From assembly GCF_015694425.1 (NCBI RefSeq), contig NZ_JADQDN010000001.1, positions 682,001 through 746,000 of the forward strand: 64,000 nucleotides of DNA. Direction: 5' to 3'. This DNA comes from Microvirga terrestris (lineage in GTDB: Bacteria > Pseudomonadota > Alphaproteobacteria > Rhizobiales > Beijerinckiaceae). A program made the position numbers and the translations under genes. The notes beneath the pieces are model-generated. The model made no database searches. It was not told where the DNA came from and saw nothing but the letters and a program-made list of their open reading frames with translations. Below, piece after piece: positions 37,942-45,808 of this stretch. The first letter of the stretch is position 1. The number at the start of each line of letters is the position of its first letter.

Positions 37942-38522
37942 CCCACGTGGTCCTGCTCGGCGACAGCATCTTCGACAATGGCGCCTATGTGAGGCGTGGC
38001 GAGCCGGACGTGATCAAGCAGGTCCAGGCGAAGCTTCCGGGCGGCTGGAACGCCACTCTCTGCGCGGTCGACGGCGCCGTCACGACCGGGGTTCTGAGCC
38101 AGCTGTCCCGGCTGCCCTCCGACGCGAGCCATCTTGTGGTGAGCGTCGGCGGCAACGATGCCCTGCGTCACAGCGGAATCCTGCGCGAGGGGGCACGCTC
38201 CGTTGCCGAGGTGATCGAAAGATTCGCGGCCGTGCAGGACGACTTTGCTCGCAACTACCGCGCCATGCTGGACCACGTTCTCGATCAGCGACTGCCGACC
38301 GCTGTCTGCACGATCTACGATGCCCGCTTCGCGGATCCCCAGGAGCAGCGCCTCGTCGTGACGGCTTTGTCCATCTTCAACGACGTTATCACCCGCGAGG
38401 CCTTCGTCCGCAGGCTCCCCCTGATCGACCTACGCCTCATCTGCGACGAGTTGGACGACTACGCCAATCCCATCGAGCCCTCCGCGAAGGGTGGCGACAA
38501 GATTGCTGCAGTCATCGCCTAG
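37938..38522 (+). CDS. SGNH/GDSL hydrolase-like protein
   Basis: The 194-residue protein has block I with the nucleophile (VVLLGDSIFDNGAYV) and block III (LVVSVGGNDAL). The region expected to hold the catalytic Asp-His pair reads ANPIEPSAKGGDKIAAVIA and shows no histidine, so the last catalytic residue is either missing or elsewhere. No signal peptide, so it is cytoplasmic. It is translationally coupled to the response regulator gene before it, and a terminator follows. Confidence 0.78.
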   Translation: MTHVVLLGDSIFDNGAYVRRGEPDVIKQVQAKLPGGWNATLCAVDGAVTTGVLSQLSRLPSDASHLVVSVGGNDALRHSGILREGARSVAEVIERFAAVQDDFARNYRAMLDHVLDQRLPTAVCTIYDARFADPQEQRLVVTALSIFNDVITREAFVRRLPLIDLRLICDELDDYANPIEPSAKGGDKIAAVIA

Positions 38523-38574
38523 GCGATGGCCGGGAACACCATTTTTCCTCGCTCGCAGGTCTACGCGCAGTGAG

Positions 38575-38606
38575 CTTTCAGGCCTCGCGAGGGGCTGAAA
38601 GTTTAT
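38575..38606 (+). terminator. Rho-independent terminator after SGNH hydrolase gene
   Basis: CTTTCAG (38575-38581) pairs with CTGAAAG (38595-38601), with an inner CCTC/GAGG stem, and GTTTAT follows. Confidence 0.65.
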
Positions 38607-38776
38607 GGTCTCATGACTTCCGTTGCTTCAGAGGTCGGGCAAATCTGAACAAATTTTCAGAAAACCGTGATTTTACCAAGAAAGATAAGGGTTTGGCAGC
38701 CAAGCTGTGAACCAAAACTCAAGTTCTGAATTGATTTTGCATTGAAGGGTATTTGCTACTTCTCACGAGGTTGATC

Positions 38777-39346
38777 ATGAAGAAGTTCGCGTTACTGGCA
38801 AGTGTCGCCGTCATGACTGTCGGAAGCGTGGGGACGGCTGACGCTCAACACCGCTACTATCACCGGCATGGTGGGTGGAACAACGGTGGAGCCGTTGCGG
38901 CCGGGCTGATTGGCGGCGCCGTTCTCGGTGGCCTGCTGACCGCGGCGGCCACTCCGTCCTACGCGTATCCTGGCTATGGCTATGGATATCCGGCGTCTTA
39001 TCCGGCCTACGGTTATCGCCCCACCTACAGCTATGGCTACGGTTACCCGGCAGCCTATCCGGCCTACAACTACCCGGCTTATGGCTATTACTCGGCGCCG
39101 GCGACCCGCGTCGTTTACCGGCCTGCTCCCGTCTATCAGACCCGAGTGGTCTACCGGGAGCCGCGGGTCGTGAACCGTGTGGTCTATCGCGAACCACGCT
39201 ACCGCACCCGAGTCGTCTATCGTGATCGTGATCGTCCGCGGGTCGTCCGTGCCTATCGCCGGGATGTGTCGAACACCGGCTCCATCTGGCGCGAGCGCCA
39301 AGGGGATCGTGTCCGCCGCATGGAAGACATGCGCTCGAGTCGCTAA
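38777..39346 (+). CDS. Exported Tyr/Gly/Pro-rich low-complexity protein
   Basis: The 189-residue product has a signal peptide (MKKFALLASVAVMTVGSVGT, cleavage near ADA-Q) and a glycine-zipper-like hydrophobic segment (AVAAGLIGGAVLGGLLTAAA). A tandem YGYPAxYPAYxY region follows, then a basic repeat of VVYREPR units (RTRVVYRDRDRPRVVRAYRR). It probably associates with the outer membrane or cell surface. Function unknown. Its leader is AT-rich, and a bidirectional terminator follows. Confidence 0.75.
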   Translation: MKKFALLASVAVMTVGSVGTADAQHRYYHRHGGWNNGGAVAAGLIGGAVLGGLLTAAATPSYAYPGYGYGYPASYPAYGYRPTYSYGYGYPAAYPAYNYPAYGYYSAPATRVVYRPAPVYQTRVVYREPRVVNRVVYREPRYRTRVVYRDRDRPRVVRAYRRDVSNTGSIWRERQGDRVRRMEDMRSSR

Positions 39347-39390
39347 GGGGAGGACAGCCCATTAAGCCGTCCTTCCTTCGCAGAGAAACG

Positions 39391-39418
39391 AAAAAACCGC
39401 CCTTTCGGGGCGGTTTTT
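39391..39418. terminator. Bidirectional rho-independent terminator
   Basis: AAAAAACCGCCC (39391-39402) and GGGGCGGTTTTT (39407-39418) form the stem around TTTC; both strands end with a T-run, serving the Tyr-rich gene on plus and rpmG on minus. Confidence 0.9.
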
Positions 39419-39444
39419 GATGAAGTTGCTCGTGCAGAAGCCGA

Positions 39445-39612
39445 TTACTTGATCTTGGCTTCCTTGAACTCGACGTGCTTCTTCGCGACCGGATCGTACT
39501 TCTTGAAGTTCATCTTCTCGGTCATGGTGCGCGAGTTCTTCTTCGTCACGTAGAAATAGCCCGTGTCGGCGGTGGAAACGAGCTTCACTTTGATCGTTGC
39601 GGCTTTGGCCAT
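39445..39612 (-). CDS. rpmG: 50S ribosomal protein L33
   Basis: The 55-residue product begins [20 protein letters not shown] and contains [20 protein letters not shown] and VEFKEAKIK, the L33 consensus. It lacks the CxxC pairs of the zinc-binding L33 variant, so it is the C-minus form. The ATG at 39612 has GAGG upstream. It lies at the end of the rnr-DUF983-NUDIX block with a terminator behind it. Confidence 0.95.
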   Translation of the reverse strand: MAKAATIKVKLVSTADTGYFYVTKKNSRTMTEKMNFKKYDPVAKKHVEFKEAKIK

Positions 39613-39780
39613 GGTCGGACCTCTTGTTCGGTTCGGGCGCTCGGTTGGCCTTGAGGCATCGCCGAAACGCAAAGGCCGGGCGAACCCGGCCGGAAAATCG
39701 TGCGGTTCCCATGCCTGATTATCGGGAGCCCGTCAAGGGTGAAGGGGATGGGGGAGGTGCAATTCCTGCCTTGGAAAGCC

Positions 39781-40533
39781 CTACAGCAACTCCCGCACGA
39801 AACGGCCACGCTGCTGATGGAAGAAGGGGACCGGGAGCCTGTGGGCGAAACCAGCCGCGATGCGGGCCTCCAGCTCGCCGAGGATCACCGTGGTGATGGG
39901 TGGCAGGTCCAGGGCCTTGGCCTGATCGATGGTGACCCAGGCCAGTTCCACAAGCTCGGCTTCCGGCCCGATGACGCCCCCGACCTCGTGCGCAATGCCG
40001 GTGCGGTCGACTGCAAAGAAGCGGGTGTCGAAGCGCCTCACGCGCTTGGGTGGCGTGATGGCCCTTCCGATGAAATGAAGTTCCTCCAGATCCGGATGGA
40101 CGCCCCGCTCCTGAAACGCCGTCCATGCGGTGCCGGCCGGGGCGCGCTCCGGGCTGCCGTAATCCTTGGTGCCGAGCATCAGCCCGGTCTCCTCGAAGGT
40201 CTCCCGGATGGCGGCGAGCGCCAAAGCCCGGCAGCGTTGAGACGAGGGACGCGTCACCCGGGCCATGAGGGCCTGCTCAGCGCGGGGGTGGAGGGCGCCG
40301 GTGACCGTCATGGAGCGGTCGCCGGCCTCAATGCGCCCGCCGGGAAATACAAACTTCCCCGGCATGAACTTGAGTCCCGCATGGCGCTTGCCCATGAGCA
40401 CCTTCGGGGTCTTCGACTTGCGGTCGATAATGATGAGGGTTGCTGCGTCGACGGGTCGGAGAACGGGAGCCTTGGGATTGATCTCAGCGGAAACGAGGCG
40501 ATCCATCTTCGCCAGGGTTTCGATATCCGTCAC
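39781..40533 (-). CDS. NUDIX hydrolase
   Basis: This 250-residue protein has a NUDIX box split by an insertion of about 35 residues: PGKFVFPGGRIEAGD, then AAIRETFEETGLMLG, which carries the catalytic REXXEE-type helix. These enzymes hydrolyse nucleoside diphosphate derivatives; the substrate is unknown. The GTG at 40533 starts 2 bases after the DUF983 stop and fits the operon; ATG 40506 is an alternative. It is part of the rnr-DUF983-NUDIX run conserved in Hyphomicrobiales. Confidence 0.85.
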   Translation of the reverse strand: MTDIETLAKMDRLVSAEINPKAPVLRPVDAATLIIIDRKSKTPKVLMGKRHAGLKFMPGKFVFPGGRIEAGDRSMTVTGALHPRAEQALMARVTRPSSQRCRALALAAIRETFEETGLMLGTKDYGSPERAPAGTAWTAFQERGVHPDLEELHFIGRAITPPKRVRRFDTRFFAVDRTGIAHEVGGVIGPEAELVELAWVTIDQAKALDLPPITTVILGELEARIAAGFAHRLPVPFFHQQRGRFVRELL

Positions 40534-40535
40534 GT

Positions 40536-40958
40536 TCAGTTGTCCTCGTCGTTCTTCTTGACCCGGGCCGCCCCGAAGCCATGCATACCTAGCGCGTATT
40601 GCAGCCCCACGACAGCGCCTTTCATGGGCTGAAGCAGCGCGAGGCAGAGGATCAGGGTCAGCGCCGGCCAAGTCGCCAGATGCACCCACATCGGCACCTC
40701 GAGCTTAGTCTCTGACATCAGGATGCCGTAGCCGACGATATGGCCGACAACGAACATCACCAGATAGGGCGGCAGGTCGTCGGCCCGGTGATGGTGAAAC
40801 TCCGTCCCGCAGGATTCGCAATGATCCACGACCTTGAGGAAGCGCCCGAAGAGGCGCCCGCGGTTGCAGGCCGGGCAACGGCCCAGGAAGCCGCGTCCCA
40901 TGGCGGGAACGACCTTCACCTCATCCGCATCGGCGGCACTCTTGATCGTCAAAGACAT
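40536..40958 (-). CDS. DUF983 family membrane protein
   Basis: The 140-residue protein has two zinc-knuckle-like pairs (RCPACNRGRLF and HCESCGTEF) followed by HHHRADDLPPYLVMFVVGHI and a second hydrophobic helix (LATWPALTLILCLALLQPMK). This is the DUF983 pattern, with two predicted membrane spans and a cytoplasmic zinc ribbon. Function unknown. It lies 14 bases after rnr and 2 bases before the NUDIX gene. Confidence 0.88.
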   Translation of the reverse strand: MSLTIKSAADADEVKVVPAMGRGFLGRCPACNRGRLFGRFLKVVDHCESCGTEFHHHRADDLPPYLVMFVVGHIVGYGILMSETKLEVPMWVHLATWPALTLILCLALLQPMKGAVVGLQYALGMHGFGAARVKKNDEDN

Positions 40959-40972
40959 ATCTCGTCCTTACC

Positions 40973-43282
40973 TCAGGCGCGCCCGCGCCGCTTGACCTTC
41001 ACCCGGGTCGGGGAGCGGGCGGAGGCCTCAGTCGCCTTGGCCCGGCGGGCCGGCCGCTTGCCGCCCTTCCGCCCGCCACCACCGGTCTTGCCGGTGAACC
41101 GGCCCTTGGTGAGGAGCTCGAACCGAAGTGCCCCGGCCACAGGCGCCGCTTCCACCAGCTTCACCTCCACCTTGTCGCCGAGGCGGTAGGTCTCGCCGGT
41201 ATCCTCCCCGCGCATCGAGTGGGTCACCTCGTCGTAGCGGTAGTAATCGTCGCCGATGGTGGCCGCCGGGACGAAGCCGTCCGCGCCGGTCTCATTCAGC
41301 TTGATGAAGAGCCCGGCCTTCGACACGCCCGAAATCTGCCCCTGGAATGTGGCCCCGATCCGGTCGGCGAGGAAGTGTGCGATCAGGCGGTCGATTGTCT
41401 CACGCTCCGCCGCCATGGCCCGCCGTTCGGCGGCCGAGATCTTGGCGCTGATCTCGATCAGCTCCGCCCGGGTGGTGCTCGCGGGCAGGCCGTCCTTGCC
41501 GAATTTCAAGGCAGAGACGAGAGCCCGGTGGACGATGAGGTCCGCATAGCGCCGGATGGGCGAGGTGAAGTGGGCGTAGCGCTTCAAGTTCAGGCCGAAA
41601 TGGCCGTAATTCTCCGCCGCATACTCGGCCTGGGATTGGGAACGCAGCACCACCTCGTTGATGAAGAGCTGGTGCTCGGAGCCGTCGACGCTGCGCAGGA
41701 TCCGGTTGAACAGCTCCGGCCTGATCGGCCCCTGTCCAGGGATCTTGAGGCCGATGGAGGCGAGCACTTCGCTCAAAGACCGCATCTTCTCCAAGGAAGG
41801 CTCATCGTGAACCCGGTAGATCAGGTCGGACTGCGCCTGCTCCAGGGCTTCCGCCGCCGCCACGTTGGCGAGGATCATGAACTCCTCGATGAGCTTGTGC
41901 GCCTCCAGCCGCTGGGGCACGAAGACCCGGTCCACGGTACCGTCGGCTTTCAGCACGATCTTCCGTTCGGGCAGGTCGAGAAAGAGCGGCTCGCGGATGT
42001 CGCGCGCCTTCTTCACAAGCTCGTAGGCGGCCCAGAGGGGCTTGAGGATCGTATCGAGGATCGGCGCCGTAACCTCGTCGGGCCTGCCGTCGATGGCTTC
42101 TTGAGCCTGCTGGTAGGAGAGCTTCTCGGCCGAGCGCATCATCACCCGGTGGAAGCTGTGGCGGATCTTCCGCCCGTCGGGGCCAATCACCATGCGGACC
42201 GCAAGGGCAGGGCGATCCTCCCGCGGCCGCAAGGAGCAGAGATCGTTGGAGATCCGCTCCGGCAGCATGGGCACGACCCGGTCGGGGAAATAGACCGAGT
42301 TGCCGCGCTCCTGCGCCTCGCGGTCCATAGCGGAGCCGGGATGGACGTAGGCCGACACATCGGCAATCGCCACGGTGACGATGAAGCCGCCGGCGTTGTT
42401 CGGGTCGTCATCCGGCACTGCATGTACGGCGTCGTCGTGGTCCTTGGCGTCCGGCGGGTCGATGGTCACGAGGGGCAGGGTGCGCCAATCCTCGCGGCCG
42501 TCCAGGGTGGCGGGTTTCGCAGCCGCCGCCTCGTCGAGCACCGCCTTCGGGAATTCGTTGGGAATGTTGTGGGCGAAGATTGCGATGAGGCTGATAGCCT
42601 TCTCGGACTTCACCGAGCCGAGGCGCTCCTTCACCTTCGCGGTCGGCAGGCCGAAGCGGCCGTGCTTGACGATGGAAACGGCAATCAGATCGCCGTCCTG
42701 CGCCTCGCCTTCGTCGCCGGGTCTGATCTGCAGTTCCTGATCGCGCGCCTTCTTGTCGACGGGGATGAGGCGGCCGCCGCCTTCCGGCAGGCTGCGGAAG
42801 ATGCCCAGCACCTGGGCCTGCTTCTTGGCGATGATCTTGGTCACACGGCCGGAATAGTGGTGAATGTCGCCGGGCTTCAGCGGCTCGACCCGCAGCAGCG
42901 CCCGGTCACCCACGCCGGCAACCGGCATCCCCGGCCGCGGCTTGCGCGGCGATACGATGATGATCGTCGGAACCGAGCCGTGCTCCTCGTCCCATTCCGT
43001 CGGCACCGCAATCAGTTCGCCGTCCCGGTCCCGCTTGGTGATGTCTGCGAGCACCATTGGAGGCAATTGGCCGGCCTTGTGAACCGTCTTGCCCCGGCGG
43101 TCAACAACACCCTCGATCTCCAGATCCTTGAGGATCTGCTTCAGCCAGATGCGATCGTTGCCCTTGATGTTGAAGTGATGCGCAATCTCCCGCTTGCCCA
43201 CCTTGCCCTGGGCCTGGGTGATGAAGGAGACGACCTCCTCGCGGGAGGGCAGGCTGGTCTGAGAGCTGGGACGTTTGGCCAA
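40973..43282 (-). CDS. rnr: Ribonuclease R
   Basis: This 3'-5' exoribonuclease degrades structured RNA. The protein of about 769 residues has an N-terminal winged-helix region (PSREEVVSFITQAQGKVGKR), cold-shock domains, the RNB catalytic core with the acidic cluster LVTIDPPDAKDHDDAVHAVP, AIADVSAYVHPGSAMDREAQ and HFTSPIRRYADLIVHRALVS, and an S1 domain followed by a basic tail (KGGKRPARRAKATEAS). The start is uncertain: TTG 43282 (MAKRPSSQ) looks most natural, while ATGs at 43357 and 43387 are in frame but lack ribosome sites. A terminator-like hairpin lies just upstream. Confidence 0.93.
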   Translation of the reverse strand: MAKRPSSQTSLPSREEVVSFITQAQGKVGKREIAHHFNIKGNDRIWLKQILKDLEIEGVVDRRGKTVHKAGQLPPMVLADITKRDRDGELIAVPTEWDEEHGSVPTIIIVSPRKPRPGMPVAGVGDRALLRVEPLKPGDIHHYSGRVTKIIAKKQAQVLGIFRSLPEGGGRLIPVDKKARDQELQIRPGDEGEAQDGDLIAVSIVKHGRFGLPTAKVKERLGSVKSEKAISLIAIFAHNIPNEFPKAVLDEAAAAKPATLDGREDWRTLPLVTIDPPDAKDHDDAVHAVPDDDPNNAGGFIVTVAIADVSAYVHPGSAMDREAQERGNSVYFPDRVVPMLPERISNDLCSLRPREDRPALAVRMVIGPDGRKIRHSFHRVMMRSAEKLSYQQAQEAIDGRPDEVTAPILDTILKPLWAAYELVKKARDIREPLFLDLPERKIVLKADGTVDRVFVPQRLEAHKLIEEFMILANVAAAEALEQAQSDLIYRVHDEPSLEKMRSLSEVLASIGLKIPGQGPIRPELFNRILRSVDGSEHQLFINEVVLRSQSQAEYAAENYGHFGLNLKRYAHFTSPIRRYADLIVHRALVSALKFGKDGLPASTTRAELIEISAKISAAERRAMAAERETIDRLIAHFLADRIGATFQGQISGVSKAGLFIKLNETGADGFVPAATIGDDYYRYDEVTHSMRGEDTGETYRLGDKVEVKLVEAAPVAGALRFELLTKGRFTGKTGGGGRKGGKRPARRAKATEASARSPTRVKVKRRGRA

Positions 43283-43409
43283 GGGAGAAACTCGTTTGGT
43301 TGACCAGGCCTTGTCGCATGCAAGCTTGGCCGCGACCAGCCCGGCAGCTGTCATTGTCATGACGCATGGAAACGCCAAGAGATCCATGCCGCAGCAAAGA
43401 GCCGTTCAG

Positions 43410-43441
43410 GCAAAAAATAAGGCTCCCGATGGGGAGCCTTG
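43410..43441 (-). terminator. Terminator-like hairpin upstream of rnr (minus strand)
   Basis: On the minus strand AAGGCTCCC pairs with GGGAGCCTT and is followed by ATTTTTTG. It lies about 130 bases before the rnr start used here. It may end a short minus-strand transcript or act as an attenuator for rnr. Confidence 0.65.
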
Positions 43442-43798
43442 AGGGACCGGCCCGTGGGGGCAGATTGAGCCGGTGAACTTGTACAACGAGTTTGTCGGAG
43501 GATGGTTCCAAAGTTTTTCGAAAAATTCTCTACATTTGAAATCCTGAATATTGTTTCATAGTGATCTTCGTGCCAAGCAGTTTTCGCTAAATGTCACTCA
43601 TTCACAATGTTTGGCGATCTCTTTTTTCCTTGGTTCAGTTCTGATCAGCGATGTGCGCCAAAGCACATGATCAGAGGGTGATGATCAGTGCTAAGCCATT
43701 GTCGCAACGGCATTCTCTCCATTCATGGAGTAGGCGCATAATCCTCAGATCACTACTGAATCGTCCCTGTTGAAAATCCATAGCCCAGGGGCACTGAG
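43442..43798. other. AT-rich intergenic region upstream of the RTX gene
   Basis: The 357-base region is clearly AT-richer than the rest of the window (runs such as TTTTTCGAAAAATTCTCTAC and TCTTTTTTCCTTGG). It holds no convincing gene. It must carry the RTX promoter, and its composition together with the 5' half of the gene points to acquisition from elsewhere. Confidence 0.5.
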
Positions 43799-45685
43799 AT
43801 GTACGCTAGTAATATCTTGCAAACCGAACTCGAAAGAATCATGGGAGGCGCGCTGCCCGGAGGGGCATATGGCGGCACCCAAGTGGTTGTTACTCCAGTG
43901 ACAGGCGGCACAGGTTCAGAGGGGAGTAGTGGAAGTAGTTCGAGTTCTTCATCCGGAAGCGGGTCGATTGAAATCAGCGATATCGGATTGGGGACATTCA
44001 TTGCGGGGATTAATTATATGCCTTGGCAGGACATGGGTGGTGATAACAGCATTTTTTTAGGTTTTGGAAATGGAGACCTAAGTCTCACGATGTGGGAAGT
44101 AGACAATAACTTTATGATTGCAGGATATGAGAACCCTGAATTGGAAATGTGGATTGAAGAGACTATAGAATCACTGACGGATGGCCTTAAATTAACAGTC
44201 GAATTCGCGGGATTTCACTATACTCTTATCTTTGATGCAACAAATGGAAAGTATATTCAGTTCATAGAAGGTATGAATGAGAACGACTCCATCAAAGCTG
44301 CAGGTGTTCTCAGTGGAAAAGGCGGGAATGACCATCTCATAGGCCTTTCGACAAACGATACTCTCCTTGGCGGCGAGGGTGACGATGTGCTGGTAGGCGG
44401 AGCTGGGGCGGACCAGCTTGTAGGTGGGGCCGGCGAGGATTGGGTATCCTATGCTGACGCAGCGCAGGGCGTAAGCCTCAGTCTGGCTGATGGGCGCGGC
44501 TATGTCGGCAGCCTTAATGGCGGGGCCGAGGCCAATGGTGATACTTACCACAGCATCGAGAACGTCGAGGGCAGCAATGGCGGTGATGTGCTCACCGGGA
44601 ATGCTGGAAATAACCTGCTACGCGGCCTGGGATCCGACGATATCTTGAATGGCGGTGAGGGAGCCGACGGCCTAAATGGTGGTGCCGGCTTCGATTGGGC
44701 CTCGTACATCAATTCAAAAACCGGTGTCGTAGCGGACTTGGCAAATCGGTCCGCAAACACGGGTGAGGCTGCAGGCGACTACTACAACTGGATCGAGGGC
44801 CTGCAGGGCTCAAACCACGGTGACACCTTGGCCGGTGATAGCATCGGGAATGCCTTATCGGGCCTGAACGGCAACGACGTACTCGCTGGCCGGGGCGGCA
44901 ACGATCACCTCAATGGCGGGGCCGGCGACGACATTCTGCAGGGCGGGGCCGGGGCCGACATGCTGATCGGAGGCGGTGACTTCGACTGGGCCTCGTATGC
45001 CGATGCGACGGCAGGCGTGACGGCCGATCTGTCGAATAGCTCTCTCAACATCGGTGACGCGGCAGGCGACACCTATGTGGATATTCGTGGTCTGCAAGGC
45101 TCGAACCACAACGATGTGCTCACCGGCGACACCACGACTCTCGGCAATGCTCTGTCGGGACTGGATGGAGATGACGCTCTGATAGGCCAAGCTGGAAATG
45201 ACCATCTCCATGGCGGGGCAGGGAGCGATGTTCTCTACGGTAATGGTGCCAATGACATCTTGATTGGCGACCTCGGCAACGATCAACTCATCGGCGGAGC
45301 CGGTGCGGACTATCTTACAGGAGGTGCGGGCCGAGACGTGTTCCGGTTCGACTGTACGCTGGGCTCAGGAAATGTCGACACTATTGCCGACTTCAGCACG
45401 GCGGAAGGCGACCGGATCGAACTGGAAACGCATGTCTTTCGTGCATTCCCAGATGTGGTCTATGAAGTTGACGACGGCTATGTGCTCAACGCCAATTTGA
45501 AGAGCGCAGCCTTCAGCATCGGCGCTGCAGCTACGTCGTCCTCACATCGGATTATCTACAACAGCAGCACCGGTGCACTCTTCTACGATGCAGACGGTAC
45601 AGGGGCGTCAGCCCAAGTGCAGTTCGCACAGTTGAAAGCAGGGTTGGCGCTGAGCGCTGCCAATTTCGGTCTCTACACGCTTTAA
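43799..45685 (+). CDS. RTX calcium-binding repeat protein, probable type I secretion substrate
   Basis: The 628-residue protein has no signal peptide. After a Ser/Gly-rich linker (about 38-56) and an N-terminal domain of about 100 unrecognised residues, it carries many GGxGxDxLxGG nonapeptides ([20 protein letters not shown] and many more) arranged in three larger units, each ending D-W-(A/V)-S-Y followed by ADA or INS. The C-terminal module ([27 protein letters not shown], final hydrophobic FGLYTL) is the usual uncleaved T1SS signal region. No ABC transporter or fusion protein is adjacent; TolC is at 6601. The 5' half is AT-richer than the neighbours. The function of the N-terminal domain is unknown. 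Confidence 0.85.
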   Translation: MYASNILQTELERIMGGALPGGAYGGTQVVVTPVTGGTGSEGSSGSSSSSSSGSGSIEISDIGLGTFIAGINYMPWQDMGGDNSIFLGFGNGDLSLTMWEVDNNFMIAGYENPELEMWIEETIESLTDGLKLTVEFAGFHYTLIFDATNGKYIQFIEGMNENDSIKAAGVLSGKGGNDHLIGLSTNDTLLGGEGDDVLVGGAGADQLVGGAGEDWVSYADAAQGVSLSLADGRGYVGSLNGGAEANGDTYHSIENVEGSNGGDVLTGNAGNNLLRGLGSDDILNGGEGADGLNGGAGFDWASYINSKTGVVADLANRSANTGEAAGDYYNWIEGLQGSNHGDTLAGDSIGNALSGLNGNDVLAGRGGNDHLNGGAGDDILQGGAGADMLIGGGDFDWASYADATAGVTADLSNSSLNIGDAAGDTYVDIRGLQGSNHNDVLTGDTTTLGNALSGLDGDDALIGQAGNDHLHGGAGSDVLYGNGANDILIGDLGNDQLIGGAGADYLTGGAGRDVFRFDCTLGSGNVDTIADFSTAEGDRIELETHVFRAFPDVVYEVDDGYVLNANLKSAAFSIGAAATSSSHRIIYNSSTGALFYDADGTGASAQVQFAQLKAGLALSAANFGLYTL

Positions 45686-45714
45686 AGGGAAGCTTGCTAG
45701 GCTCTCAAACAGAG

Positions 45715-45745
45715 AAGGGCCGGCGATTTTTCGCCGGCCCTTCGT
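45715..45745. terminator. Bidirectional terminator between RTX gene and parE
   Basis: AAGGGCCGGCGA (45715-45726) pairs with TCGCCGGCCCTT (45731-45742) around a short T loop, with T-rich flanks on both sides. Confidence 0.85.
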
Positions 45746-45808
45746 TAATATGAAAGAGATGGCTTTAAGTCGCGAATAAACGCTCCCTCTCAAGCCTATA
45801 TGCTTGCT

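Noticed and set aside
41219-43303. Long open frame of 694 codons on the plus strand opposite rnr (similar ones opposite ade, topA and parE)
   Set aside because: Antisense frame of a GC-rich gene; residue content is the shadow of the real gene and has no domain motif.
43799-45685. Complete type I secretion operon with the RTX gene
   Set aside because: Neither an ABC transporter nor a membrane-fusion protein is encoded next to it.
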